A stretch of 64,000 bases of DNA from assembly GCF_001039355.2 (NCBI RefSeq), contig NW_019775092.1:362067-426066 (forward strand). The letters are read 5' to 3'. Origin of the DNA: Lingula anatina (lineage: Eukaryota; Brachiopoda; Lingulata; Lingulida; Lingulidae). The notes below the pieces were generated by a model. The model was not told the DNA's origin and ran no database searches. It was given only the letters and a program-made list of their open reading frames with translations. The position numbers and the translations under genes are program-made. This document shows, in pieces, positions 25,335-37,363 of the stretch (positions within the stretch are counted from its first letter, which is position 1; every line of letters begins with the position of its first letter).

Positions 25335-26837
25335 AAACATATATTTATATAAAAAAATCTAAGTGATGCAATAAGAAAAACAAAAGAAAAGGAAGAAATG
25401 GACAATAGATTTGATTTGCAATTACTTATACGACATGAGCTTTATGCCTGTCCACTAGAATGGAGGGCAATTTGACTGGAGGCATAAGAAACAAGATAAG
25501 GACCAATTTAATTCGTGCTTTTACCCGCTTTGCCGTTCCCAAATGTCTTCATGCTGGTTTGAACTGTATTCCAGAAAAGACAGCTATTTTCACTGGATTA
25601 GGAACTGACCTTTGAACTCTGTGTCAGTGCCATAGATTGCGATAGAGATGCTAATAAAGTACAAAGCAAAATTATTGTTTCTCAACACCAGTGCTTAAAT
25701 TTTACTCGTTTATACTTGCTACATCGTACCTCAGACCTTATAAATGGACTTTCACTTTGTGACTTGGGATAATTGTCTGTATAAGAAACGCTTGCATTTG
25801 GCAGGCAATTAAGTGGTCAATTTCAGTTAGGTATGACAATTTCGTGATTGTGATAGACAAATATTCCATTATTTGTATTAAATCCTCTTATTGCGTCACT
25901 TACATCAATCTCTTGACGAACATTGTCTGAAAATAACGTATTGTGGCTAAGATGTTGGCAAGGCTATCATGCAATATATATATATATACCATATTCTCTA
26001 TGGTGCTCGTAGAAAATGTCTGGCCAAAGTATTGATCCACCCATTTGTCGCTCTGTTCTCCTTTACAAGGACAGTAGATGGGATATAATTAATTAATTTC
26101 CCAAATGTCTTCTACAGCCGTCTAGCATTTAACCAACCATTACTTATTTAAACTGCATAAGGTGATGTACAAAAAAAGTCGCTCAGACAGAAAGATGGTC
26201 CCAAAATGATTCATTAAACGTGTCTGAGAGCAATGTTTTGAAAGGATAAGAAGGTCGAAACGGGCACTGAGTATTTAATAATCATTTAATGGAATATTCA
26301 GTGAGATTATTTTGTGGTATTTATAGTCTGGTTGTCAAAAAATCTGCCCCACCTTATCTTATCTCTGAAGGTGGTAAAAACACATTTTAATGTCCAACAA
26401 ATGAAAGACCATGCTAGGGATAATCATAAACATCACAAAATTCCTTAGATCATCAACCGACAGAATGCCCGCCTTTCGGCATTTTTGTCGATGTATTTTA
26501 AAGTTGTTTTTATAGCCTTTACTTATATTTAAACCTATTTTACACCCCTCTGACAGTAAAGAAAGTATGACCTCTTCCTACGTTGCGTTATCGCGAACTG
26601 ATGTGTCATTTGAGTGTATGAAAAGCAAGGAAAAATGTCACCGGTGACGATTCTTACATCCCGGATCAGAAGGAACTTGCTATCGAGATGAAAAACAGTA
26701 AAAAGAAGGGGAAAGTAGACACAAGCAAATTATAAAAGAAGGCTGCATATGGCGTCAGAAGTGTCTGTTGTTGTTTTTTTTTCTTTTTATTGCCCCAACT
26801 TCTCCCAAGAGAAATCTGCTGTTTGAGAGTGAGATCC

Positions 26838-26838
<1 letters not shown>

Positions 26839-26880
<42 letters not shown>

Positions 26881-26935
26881 AACACACATACATGTACACA
26901 CACGCACACACACACACGCACGCGCACGCGTGCTG
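26839..26935. repeat. (TC)n(CA)n microsatellite
   Basis: Compound tract. The matching tract in haplotype 2 (33563-33712) is about 50 bases longer, as expected for microsatellite alleles. Confidence 0.95.
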
Positions 26936-26975
26936 AAGCAAACCAATATCACAACACAACTGTTCAGAATTGTGG

Positions 26976-26994
26976 TACAGTGCCGCCGGAATCC
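26976..26994. mobile_element. Left end of a Tc1/mariner-like insertion (haplotype 1)
   Basis: After a TA (26976-26977), haplotype 1 leaves its match to haplotype 2 and reads CAGTGCCGCCGGAATCC up to a single N. The first 15 bases are the exact complement of the sequence just before the TA at 37362-37363. CAGTG ends and TA target duplication are typical of Tc1/mariner/pogo elements. The interior is missing from the assembly. Confidence 0.7.
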
Positions 26995-28275
26995 NTCTCT
27001 CTCTCTCTCTCTCATCACTGTCGTCTTTTTTAGCTCAAAACAAACTACACACCTCTATCTATACATTTTTAACAACAAAAGAAATCCTCCAATGCAGATC
27101 TATACTATCACCACAACACCACCATATACAGATCCTTAACTTATAAAATATAGCATGTGGACTGCAATCACGGACCAGCAGGTTGTTAAAGTAGCTTGTT
27201 GACCAGGATAAAGGTGGGCCGTAATAGCCACCTGGACGCTGGGTGTCAGGCGACGGGGACATTACCTGATAACAAGCCCCCTTGTGTCGGGAGACGTTAA
27301 GGAGGTGTCGTGACAAGAGAAGCCGTGTGAATTGACGCTTTCTTGGGACTGAATGTGTAACAGACGTGTCGCCAGCTGCTACTGTGTGTGAAGACGACTT
27401 TTTCTGTGGTCATTTGGAGTGTTACAGCGCGTTGTGGTAGACCGATCACCTAGAGAGAGGACTGCAGAACACGGCGAGATTAAGAGGTGAAAAAATCACA
27501 GGATTGAGCCATTATGTGTTACTGCAGGCTTACATCAGTCGACGAGAACAGAGCACTGCCGTGTAGAATCATCTTATGACAGAGAAAACATAGGATCATA
27601 TATTCGGTCTTCGTTGCTGGTGCGCGTGGATGGTTTAGTCTGACTTTGTACTTATTTCGATGTCTTTTCTCTGCGGTCTGAAAGGTAGGCGTTTGTGGTA
27701 ATGTACCCTGCTCGAAGTGGGACCTCTTCACCCTGAATAGATCGCTTTTGTATTGCTGTTAGGACCCGCAGTAATTTTCTAGTCTTCAGTATTGTATATA
27801 CTGTAACCACAAAATATGAAACTTATATTTCCCCAGATTGGATTGCACAGTTCTTCTGTGTCAGTAATTTTCGACTAACTGTATTTTGAGATCACACACA
27901 ACGAAAACAGGCACAGATAATTGGGCAGTCTTCAGTAACTACCAAAATAAGACTAATTTTCCGCAGACAGTCTGTAGCGATGGCTTCTTCTCAACTCTGT
28001 ATAAAGATCGCACACGTTGAGGAAGCAGCTGGCACATTTGAAAATGTTAACTTGTTTTATCACTCACGTAAATTGTATGTTATTCAGTTTGATGAAAAGT
28101 CATTTTTACCTCAATGTCCATAAATTCCGTTAAATATTTGCAGCCAGTGCCTTTATTAAAATACATAGCACAGATTGATGTTAACAGGTCATTTTTTATA
28201 TTTTCCGGCCACTTTAAGCAGGAGGTTAACGTCCAAGTAGAATCAATGAGTAATAATTATCTTTTCTCATTCCAG

Positions 28276-30551
28276 GTCGGTTGAGACAAGGGGATCAGAA
28301 GAGATGGTCCACCATGTCCAAGCGGAAATCAGGCTCAATGCTAGACAACCCAAAGACCATGATTTCCGCGCCAGATGACATCCAACCGTCGCCTCTCTTC
28401 TCTCGCCCTGGCCGCCCGAGTAATCTGGACTTGTTGCCCCCTGAGAACCCGAACGCTGCTCACACCGTGGATCTCCTTCCCTCTTTCCCCTCCCGTTCCC
28501 CGCAAATTTCTTCTCCGGAGAGCTGGACCTCTCAGCCTGGCGGCGACCCCTCTCCCAGCCCCTCCTTCAGCAGCGCCACCTCGAATTCCAACCCACCACC
28601 CAAACCCCCACGTCTATACGTCAATACCGCCACCGCCCCCTTGCGGAAAAAACGTATCTCAGGATATTTCGGCAATTACGAAAACATCCCGGACTTGAAA
28701 TCCCTGCAGAGCACTGATGTGGCCCCCGAACTCTCCCCCATGAGCAGAACGTATCCGCGGAGTAGTCGGTACAAGGCCATCGAGTCTCGGGACTCCCGGA
28801 TGTTGACGGACGAGTTTCTCTTCGCTCAGCATCGTCAGATACTAGAAATCATGCGTTACTTGCTGATAGACCGACTGAACGCCCCAGATGTACTGCACCA
28901 CTTGTTTCGTAAAGGGGTTATAACGGAGCAGGAGAAGGAAATTGTTCTGCAGGAGGAGAGAAAGAAAACAATGAACATTTTCATTGTTGATGAACTATTC
29001 ACAAAAGGAGAGGCGGAGTTCGAGGCATTTAAATACATACTGCGTCTTAACGAGGATCACGAGGCTTTGGCGGACATTTTGGAAGTTTTAGAAACTGTTT
29101 TCAAAACTCTGGAAAAACACAACCCAAATAAGCCCTTGGATCCGGAAGTGGATAGTGGCACGGAGGCGGATGTGGATCCGCTGGAGGAGGATCCGTATGA
29201 GCTGGTGGGGGAGGTCCTCAGGGCCCACCACTCTCAGCCACCGGCTCTAGACGCCGCGCACATGCACTGTGATATCAGTTATTACGACCGGGAAACCGGA
29301 GAGGTCCTGCCGATCATCACCCTCCCGACTCCGCCAGGCTATTTCCCGCGTCTGACCAGCTGCGATAATCCACGCGCTTCGGTGGCATTAGCGCGGGAAT
29401 TCACTGACATGATCGAGCAAAATCTCCAGATGGATGGTTGTCTGACGGACAGCTGTGAAAGTCCGGAAAAATACGTCCCAGTTATATCACTGGATATATA
29501 CGACCAAAACCTAGGCGACGATGGAGCGTCCGTGTTGGCGTCCGTGTTGGAGAAATACGGGTGTGTATCAGAACTCAGCATCCCTAAAAACTGCATCGAC
29601 AGTGATGGGATGGAAAGATTGGCGTCAGCGTTGCAAGTAAATAAGTGTTTACTGAAGTTGGACGTTCGAATGAATCCCATGACCAACGAGGCAGCGCGTG
29701 CCTTCTCGAATGCGCTGCATAAAAACACGTCGCTGAAGTCTCTAAATCTGACGGACACGAGAATCTCGCACGATGGTTGCAGCGATATAGTTCAAAATCT
29801 CGTGGGAAACGGCACCCTGCGAGAGTTGGATTTAGGATTTAACGAGTTGGACGACAGAGACTGCGATCACATAGCACAGCTGTTAGGAAATAGATCTGCG
29901 CTGAAAAAATTACGCTTGCGTGGAAATAATATCGCATTTCTAGGGTGTAGAGCACTTTCTAGGGCACTGGAGAGAAACACTGGCCTCCTTGTTCTGGACT
30001 TATCGTCCAACGATATTGGTGACAACGCAGCGTTCCATATTGGTACGATGTTGTCAAGAAACACGACTCTTCAGTTTCTCAATTTAGAGAAATGTGGCTT
30101 CACGAAGGAAGCCGCTGGTGCCATTGCGCAATCATTAACGGAGAATAAAACTCTGCTGTCGCTAGATTTAGGAATGAATCACTTAGGAGATTCTGGCGCC
30201 GAGGCTCTTGCTGCCATGTTGTCACATAACAATTCCCTTAAAACACTTTGTCTGAACATGTGTGGCATTGGAAAACAAGGGTTCCTGGATCTCCTTGAGG
30301 CTTTGGACAACAACACTTGTCTCAGCACTTTAAAGTTGTGCTTTAACGAGATCGGACGCTCAGAGCGTCGTGCGCCGATGTCCCAACTTCACCCGCATGA
30401 CGGTGGCATACAGGGGAACACCGCCATATTGGATTTAGTCTATGATCGTCTGCATTCAACACTTGTTTACAAAAGGGATCTGAAATTGCTTTTATGGGGG
30501 AATAAGTTGGACGAGAAACGCTACTCTAAGGAAGTGCGTTTCGAAAAATGA
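28276..30551 (+). CDS. CARD and leucine-rich-repeat protein, last exon (haplotype 2)
   Basis: Same architecture, acceptor, length (756 codons from the equivalent of 21535) and stop as the copy at 21530. Eight amino-acid differences are visible: E32D, N100T, S456C, G526R, S562A, S651N, G670D and S714T. Most sit in LRRs and none breaks the LRR leucine pattern or the CARD. The start equivalent to 21568 is ATG at 28314. Poly(A) signal candidate AATAAA lies at 31104-31109. The low divergence, the missing 5' exon and the nested block order make this an allele rather than a paralogue; a true duplication cannot be fully excluded. Confidence 0.85.
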
Positions 30552-32024
30552 TTTGTTGGGCGGTGATATTGACAGTAACAATTTGTATCACAAGAATTTG
30601 GCATTTTCCAGTCAATCTTGATTTGATTAGGAGAACATATCTCGTACATTCATACAGCCTGTTGCCACCTTTAAAAGTAATCACATTAAAAAAAAAGTGC
30701 ATTGCAGCAAAATAGACTTGAAAGTATATAGTTTTATATTAATTATATATGACGTTTTAAAATCGCTAGGATAGTTTAGACGTGTATTTCTGTTTATCTC
30801 CACAAAAAATTCGGGTGTTATTTTTGGTATTCCGTTTCCATTATCATTCCGGGTTATTTTATTCTAAAAATTATCATACCAACAAGTTTTAATACGTAAG
30901 CCTTATTTTTATGATTTTTAGTATTAAGATATTTCATTATCATTGAGTGTACAAGAAATTTTTGACACACAGGTTTGTTAACTGTAAGACTATTTTGATC
31001 AATTATATGCAAGCTTCATTAAGACGAAAAAACGTGTCAGAAATACACGCATGGATCACAGATGTTCATTCAATGTCATGTATACATATGTAAATAACAT
31101 GCAAATAAAATCATTATCAAAATAGAAAAGGTCATTTTCGCAGAGCGTCAAATCCTAGCCACAAAAGGTATTAAAGAAATGTCTCGCCATGCATAACGGT
31201 TTATTTTTGGTATTTTCGATGAAAAAAATCGTAAAAATATTCCCCCACAACTATGTACCAAAGAAGAGTATTTATACGCAGTTGATCAAAAACTAAACGC
31301 TGATCTACCTTCTCCAAGGACATAAACTTCAACAGCATCAATGGAAAAGAGCCAATTTTTGACCCCAGAAACAAAAACTATAAGGGTACATTCCCAATGA
31401 AACTATTGTTCTACGTAGATCGATCCAACTCCGCGGGGACTCTTGCTGAATGCAATCTGATTAACAGATTTACACCCCTTCTCTTGTTTCCAACATACTC
31501 ATATAATCCCCATCTTACCTGTATCTTAGACTGGGTTCCCATCCCTAGATCAATCTAACAGGATCGGTCCATCTCCACTGGGTCCCTCGCTTAGTTGCTT
31601 TCAGCCCGAGCGGCTTTGACGTCTGGGACGCCCACTAAAGCTGCTAAACGATAGTTAATTACCCCTATCAGCCTCAGCAGGCGTGACAGACATCTAAGCT
31701 GCCCACGTTAATTGCAATTAAGCGAGAATCCCCTCGGAGATAGTTCTATCCAAATTTAGTATGATAGTGTCTTGAAATGGTCTCCTGCTCAGCGCCAGGC
31801 CCGAAATGTTGACTTCTACTCCTTCAAAACCGGTGGTGTTAGCCAGTTTTAGACACTGGAAACAAAAAACAAAAGTCGGTAACATTTCCATACGTTTCCA
31901 GCATTGCTTATCAACTTCATGGCCGTAGCCAGTGCGAGGAAAGAGAGGCGCCAGCCTTTTCTCAAATTTCACAGAATATTTTGCTGACAAAGCTGGACCC
32001 AAGCGCGCGCACACACACATACAC

Positions 32025-32062
<38 letters not shown>

Positions 32063-33560
32063 AAACACATATTTATATAAAAAAATCTAAGTGATGCAAT
32101 AATAAAAACAAAAGAAAAGGAAGAAATGGACAATAGATTTGTTTTGCAATTACTTATACGACACTAGCTTTATGCCTGCCCACTAGAATGGAGGGCAATT
32201 TGACTGGAGGCATAAGAAACAAGATAAGGACCAATTTAATTCTTGCTTTTACCCGCTTTGCCGTTCCCAAATGTCTTCATGCTGGTTTGAACTGTATTCC
32301 AGAAAAGACAGCTATTTTCACTGGATTAGGAACTGACCTTTGAACTCTGTGTCAGTGCCATAGATTGCGATAGAGATGCTAATAAAGTACAAAGCACAAT
32401 TATTGTTTCTCAACACCAGTGCTAAAATTTTACTCGTTTATACTTGCCACATTGTACCTCGGACCTTATAAAGGGACTTTCACTTTGTGACTTGGGATAA
32501 TTGTCTGTATAAGAAACGCTTGCATTTGGCAGGCAATTAAGTGGTCAATTTCAGTTAAGTATGACAATTTCGTGATTGTGATAGACAAATATTGCATTAT
32601 TTGTATTAAATCTTCTTATTGCGTCACTTACATCAATCTCTTGACGAACATTGTCTGAAAATAACGAATTGTGGCCAAGATGTTGGCAAGGCTATCATGC
32701 AATATATATATACCATATTCTCTATGGTGCTCGTAGAAAATGTCTGGCCAAAGTATTGATCCACCCATTTGTCGCTCTGTTCTCCTTTACAAGGACAGTA
32801 GATGGGATATAATTAATTAATTTCCCAAATGTCTTCTACAGCCGTCTAGCATTTAACCAACCATTACTTATTTAAACTGCATAAGGTGATGTACAAAAAA
32901 GTCGCTCAGACAGAAAGATGGTCCCAAAATGATTCATTAAACGTGTCTGAGAGCAATGTTTTGAAAGGATAAGAAGGTCGAAACGGGCACTGAGTATTTA
33001 ATAATCATTTAATGGAATATTCAGTGAGATTATTTTGTGGTATTTATAGTCTGGTTGTCAAAAAATCTGCCCCCACCTTACCTTATCACTGAAGGTGGTA
33101 AAAACACATTTTAATGTCCAACAAATTAAAGATTATGCTCGGAATAATCAAGAACATCACAAAATTCCTTAGATCATCAACCGACAGAATGCCCGCCTTT
33201 CGGCATTTTTGTCGATGTATTTTAAAGTTGTTTTTATAGCCTTTATTTATATTTAAACCTATTTTACACCCCTCTGACAGTAAAGAAAGTATGACCTCTT
33301 CCTACGTTGCATTATCGCGAACTGATGTGTCATTTAAGTGTATGAAAAGCAAGGAAAAAATGTCACCGGTGACGATTCTTACATCCCGGATCAGAAGGAA
33401 CTTGCTCTCGAGATGAAAAAGAGTAAAAAGAAGGGGAAAGTAGACACAAGCAAATTATAAAAGAAGGCTGCATATGGCGTCAGAGGTGTTTGTTGTTGGT
33501 TTTTTCTTTTTATTGCCCCAACTTCTCCCAAGAGTGATCTGCTGTTTGAGAGTGAGATCC

Positions 33561-33562
<2 letters not shown>

Positions 33563-33644
<82 letters not shown>

Positions 33645-33658
33645 ACACACACACAAGC

Positions 33659-33691
<33 letters not shown>

Positions 33692-33712
33692 CACGCACGC
33701 ACGCGCGTGCTG
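33563..33712. repeat. (TC)n(CA)n microsatellite, long allele
   Basis: Allele of 26839-26935, expanded mostly in the CA part. Open frames on both strands here (CVCV or THTH) are repeat translations. Confidence 0.95.
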
Positions 33713-33754
33713 AACCAAACCAATATCACAACACAATTGTTCAGAATTGTGGTA

Positions 33755-36700
33755 AGAAGGAATATCTGAGCGGCACTGACGTACTTCAGCTCAGGTCTTT
33801 TATATCTTGCTCGGGTTATCTTTTGTTGCTGAGGTAATTTTGTGGTATTTATTCGTTTAATATCTGAATAATTGTCAAAAATTGCGTCTGATAGTGGCTT
33901 GAATTTACTGTTATGAAAAGAGATGTTTACGTAAATCACTTGAGGTCGTTTTCTTAATAATCGCTTTCGTAAGTTAACACCATTTTACTAAGGCGTATAA
34001 ATCAAAGGCCGGTCACTCTAAATATATTAAACCAAAATAACTTTTTTCACAAAATCAAGACAAAAATCGAAAGGACAAAGACTTTAAATAGCTATTGCGC
34101 CCTTTGCGAATATCAAAGGTGCAGTATAAATATATTTATCTGTTTCAGATGGGTAGAAATGATTCTTGACCTATAGGGTGTGTTTACCGTCCCTTTTTGT
34201 AATGGATGAAGAACGAAACAATTTTACCATCATCTGCAAGAAAGTGATATTTTATTTACAACATTAAAACATTAAAAAAAACAATGAAATAAAACAAAAT
34301 TAATAAAAGCAATTTTGCTCACCAAAAAACTTTCTCATTAAAAAGTACGAATGTGTGCAACGAAAATATCGCCTGGGACAAGAAAAACTTAATTTAGATG
34401 ACTGTACACTTCTTCTGAAATTCTTATTTGCAATTCAGTCACAGAAGCCGAGAAAACCTTTCAGCCATGAAGGTAGCTATAGATTCGAACCGCAAAACCT
34501 CCAAGATGGCCGCCGCAAGGGACGACCGGAAATGGAATTGTCGTGTTTGTTGCTGAGGGCGTACATGAATTGCTGCCTCTCAAGTTGTGGGTGTTATTAA
34601 CGGGTTACCCAAGCACACAAATACAGTAAAGGCTTTCATTTAAATTTTGAAGAAGCATGATATTTTTCTTGATCAGAATGTGAGCGTATGAAAGGGTCTG
34701 TTTACCTGAAGATGTCGAGGAGAAAATAATATTAAATAAATAAATGGATATAGAAAGAAAGAAAGAAAGAAAAATTTAAGGCCAAAGACTTTGTAATGGA
34801 TCAGCGAGGTTGTAACTGCATTCAGGCCACCTTATCAAGATCTGTTAATAAAGCTTCACCCGGTTGGAAGAGACACTTCGCCCTTTCCATGTGCGTGCGC
34901 ATAGGTCATACCGTAAAATGGTAGCTGTACCTGGTAATTGTTCCAAATTATAGTGATCAGAACTAATAATATATTACATTATATTAAAAGCACATTAATT
35001 TCGGCCATTTGTCTTCGGCGCAGACCTAGGCTGCGACAGAGGCAATATACCTAGCAAGCTGCCATACTTTCGCTAATATAACCACCATGATATTGTTAAC
35101 ATCGCAAGTGACGCTAGGATAGCGAGTCCCTATGCCCTACATACGTGTGTTACAGTAAAACAGTAAAATCTTTCCTGACTATTGCCGTATATTTACGAAT
35201 TAAAGCAGAGATTATTTTCTCCTACCCCCTGACAAATCTTAGATTTTGCTGGAGCATTCCTCGCACAGCAAAAGCTTGTTGTCTTCGTTTAAGGCGGCAC
35301 AAACAATTTGGTATGGTAGGGGTCTTCCTTTGCCAGTTTTTTCCTAAGTAAGTTCGTAAAAAATAATTCAATCAGCTCTTCTTTTTAAACATTATTGCTC
35401 CATGGTGCTTGACACTATAGGATCCTTGCCGTGCCATACTTGCAGGTCATGTCAGCGACTGTACCAATATTCTGAAACAGCCCGTATAACATCACATCAG
35501 TTGAGAAAAATGCGAATTACGAACCATTATAAGTCAACTAATGACCCGTTCCGTGCTGGTAAACTGATTTCAGTCATCAATATCCCTTGCTTGGTGGTGT
35601 TTTGACTTTATTAAGTTCTTCTCTTTCACATGACTGGTTATCATCATTGGCTGCCTTTAATGTGCTTGCTTGTCCCTCACCAATTGCGCTGGGCCATCGT
35701 CTTGCGTTATATTGATGAGGGCAGTGGTGCTTTTTTGCTCCAAGGTCCATTTCCATTTTACAAAGTGATGCGTATATTGAATAACTAACACAGCTACCAC
35801 GGAAATAGGGTTAAATATGCAAAAAAAAAAATTGTTACGCAACACGATAAAAGACTGTTTCGAGTTCTGTTACTGGACTTAAATTCAAGAAGGAATCGAA
35901 ATGCTATCAGAAACCGCAATGAATCTGTCCCGGGTATTGCAGTGAGATGCACCGAAATTCATATATCGTTATTTGTCAGAAAAAAATTCAAAAAAGAAAG
36001 CATTTACTTCGCCGAGAGGGTTGTTCTATCAAAGTGCACTTAAGTTCGTACCAGTAATTTGGCGCGTAATTTCATTGGAGTGCTATACGTCTCCCCTTAG
36101 CCACTTTTATTTTTCGCTGTCTTCCCGCTAGGGGCGGCTCTAATGTCACTTTGCCGGCCGTTCTTATGACTTGATTGATCCTTAAGAGGCATTAAGATCG
36201 TGGTTTCATTCTGTCACACGATGATAATGTAGCTTATCAAGCCTACCACTCACGTCAGTAATTTCTTATAAATACTTAGGTATCGTGTCAAATTTGCAGA
36301 GCAGAGAGCGCGAGTCTGAGTATCAGGAAATACGGCGTGGACGCAGCCAGGGTTTAATAAAACGATCATTTCGAGGGCGACGCGTTCGCAGAACCAGGGC
36401 CTGCCTCATAAAACGTTAGCTCTAAGTGGGACTACTAAAGGTAAGATATTTTTCCTTTTTTTCGTTTTCGTCTATATAAAGGGATTCATTAGTCAGCGAC
36501 ATTTCATGTAGACTCTAATGGGCTACATGATTTTAAAACCTTTTTGTGGTAATTCAAATTAAAAAGTTCTTTTTTTTTTCACTAGGAAAAAGTGGTTTCC
36601 ATATTCCACAATGACAGGAAAAACAAATAAGCTTTATCGTGATGATCATGTTGGTGTTGGCATAATAAGCCCTGTAACAGTCTTATGATCCGGTAAACTT

Positions 36701-37311
36701 AGTCACGCATTGCTCATACGCACGCACACACAATTTTGTCTTACGTCCATTTGATTCTTTCAACAATAAGCTTTGTAATTTACATTTTGATCCCAAAAAG
36801 TAATGAATTTGAAAATTAATAATAAACTGTGATTTTTTTCACACGTTAAATTCTAAACAATCTAAACAATTCTAAAAAAATCTCCCATATGCCTATTTTT
36901 GAGATCCACAGCTTCTTATAAAACCTTACATACACCTCAAAAACGATTTAACACCTTAATCAATTTTCTTCTGGGGCGTACCTGATGTTGATACGTCACT
37001 GGACCTTAAGAAGCTGGCATCTGGCTAGTCAGTCAGTCATTTTACACTAAATCAACCTTTAAAAAATTTAATTAAAGGTGGAATTCAAGTGAAGAGAGTG
37101 ACAGATAATTGATTCATGAGTACGCAAAATTGCTTATTTTCCCGTAAAATTTCCATTTTGGTGGGTAAATCCCATGGCTTCTCTGCATAGCACAGTCTCT
37201 TTTGGTGTACATTTGTGCAGTCCCTTGAGATAAGTGTAATGTACTCGGCGTATTTCATAAAATGTTGCTAACATTTAAGTTGGATAACTTTTTTTAAAAC
37301 GAAAAAGGTAT
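33755..37311. repeat. Haplotype 2 copy of block B
   Basis: Aligns with 37364-40929 at about 98% identity and ends at a single N (37312). Short open frames are shared by both copies, as expected for alleles, and do not prove coding. A TATA-box first-exon candidate lies at 36251-36440; otherwise I see no gene. Confidence 0.9.
36251..36440 (+). promoter_or_regulatory. Candidate promoter and non-coding first exon (haplotype 2)
   Basis: CACGTCAG (CRE-like) at 36251-36258 is followed by TATAAATA at 36267-36274, then about 30 bases later a purine-rich, CpG-bearing stretch (start near 36298) ending at a good donor (CTAAAG then GTAAGA, 36441). The layout matches a CRE/TATA promoter with a 5' UTR exon. 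The allele at 39873-40046 is preserved except that its CRE-like site reads CACGTCGG. Confidence 0.4.
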
Positions 37312-37312
37312 N

Positions 37313-37363
37313 CTTGGGAAACCATACGGCCATTTGGTAAGGGGACATTCCGGCGGCACTGTA
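37313..37363. mobile_element. Right end of the Tc1/mariner-like insertion, with TA
   Basis: After the single N at 37312 come 49 bases with no match in haplotype 2, ending ATTCCGGCGGCACTG and then TA (37362-37363). From there the sequence matches haplotype 2 from 33755. The 15 terminal bases are the inverted repeat of 26978-26992. Haplotype 2 shows one TA at the same site. Confidence 0.7.

Larger units (their letters stand above)
20240..26977. repeat. Haplotype 1 copy of block A
   Basis: About 6.74 kb aligns collinearly with 26996-33754 at roughly 98% identity, including introns, the last CARD-LRR exon, the 3' flank and the microsatellites, with scattered substitutions and small indels. It ends at a TA dinucleotide followed by 17 bases of a transposon end and then a single N (26995). 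Confidence 0.9.
23806..26977. other. 3' region of the CARD-LRR gene, no further gene seen
   Basis: Contains the probable 3' UTR and poly(A) signal (24373-24378), a repeat related to the 9914 element (about 24805-25035), a (CA)n tract (25269-25331) and a TC/CA compound tract (26839-26935). No coding exon was recognised. Confidence 0.5.
26996..33754. repeat. Haplotype 2 copy of block A
   Basis: Collinear with 20240-26977. It starts abruptly inside a (TC)n tract right after the single N at 26995. The last CARD-LRR exon is present, but the upstream exon at 16734 and its flank are not. The block continues into block B without a break at GGTAAGAAGG (empty TA at 33753-33754). Confidence 0.9.

Noticed and set aside
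28276-30551. Second CARD-LRR gene as a true paralogue
   Set aside because: Only eight residue differences, introns and flanks equally similar, the 5' exon missing, single-N joins and nested block order all favour an allele on a misplaced haplotig.
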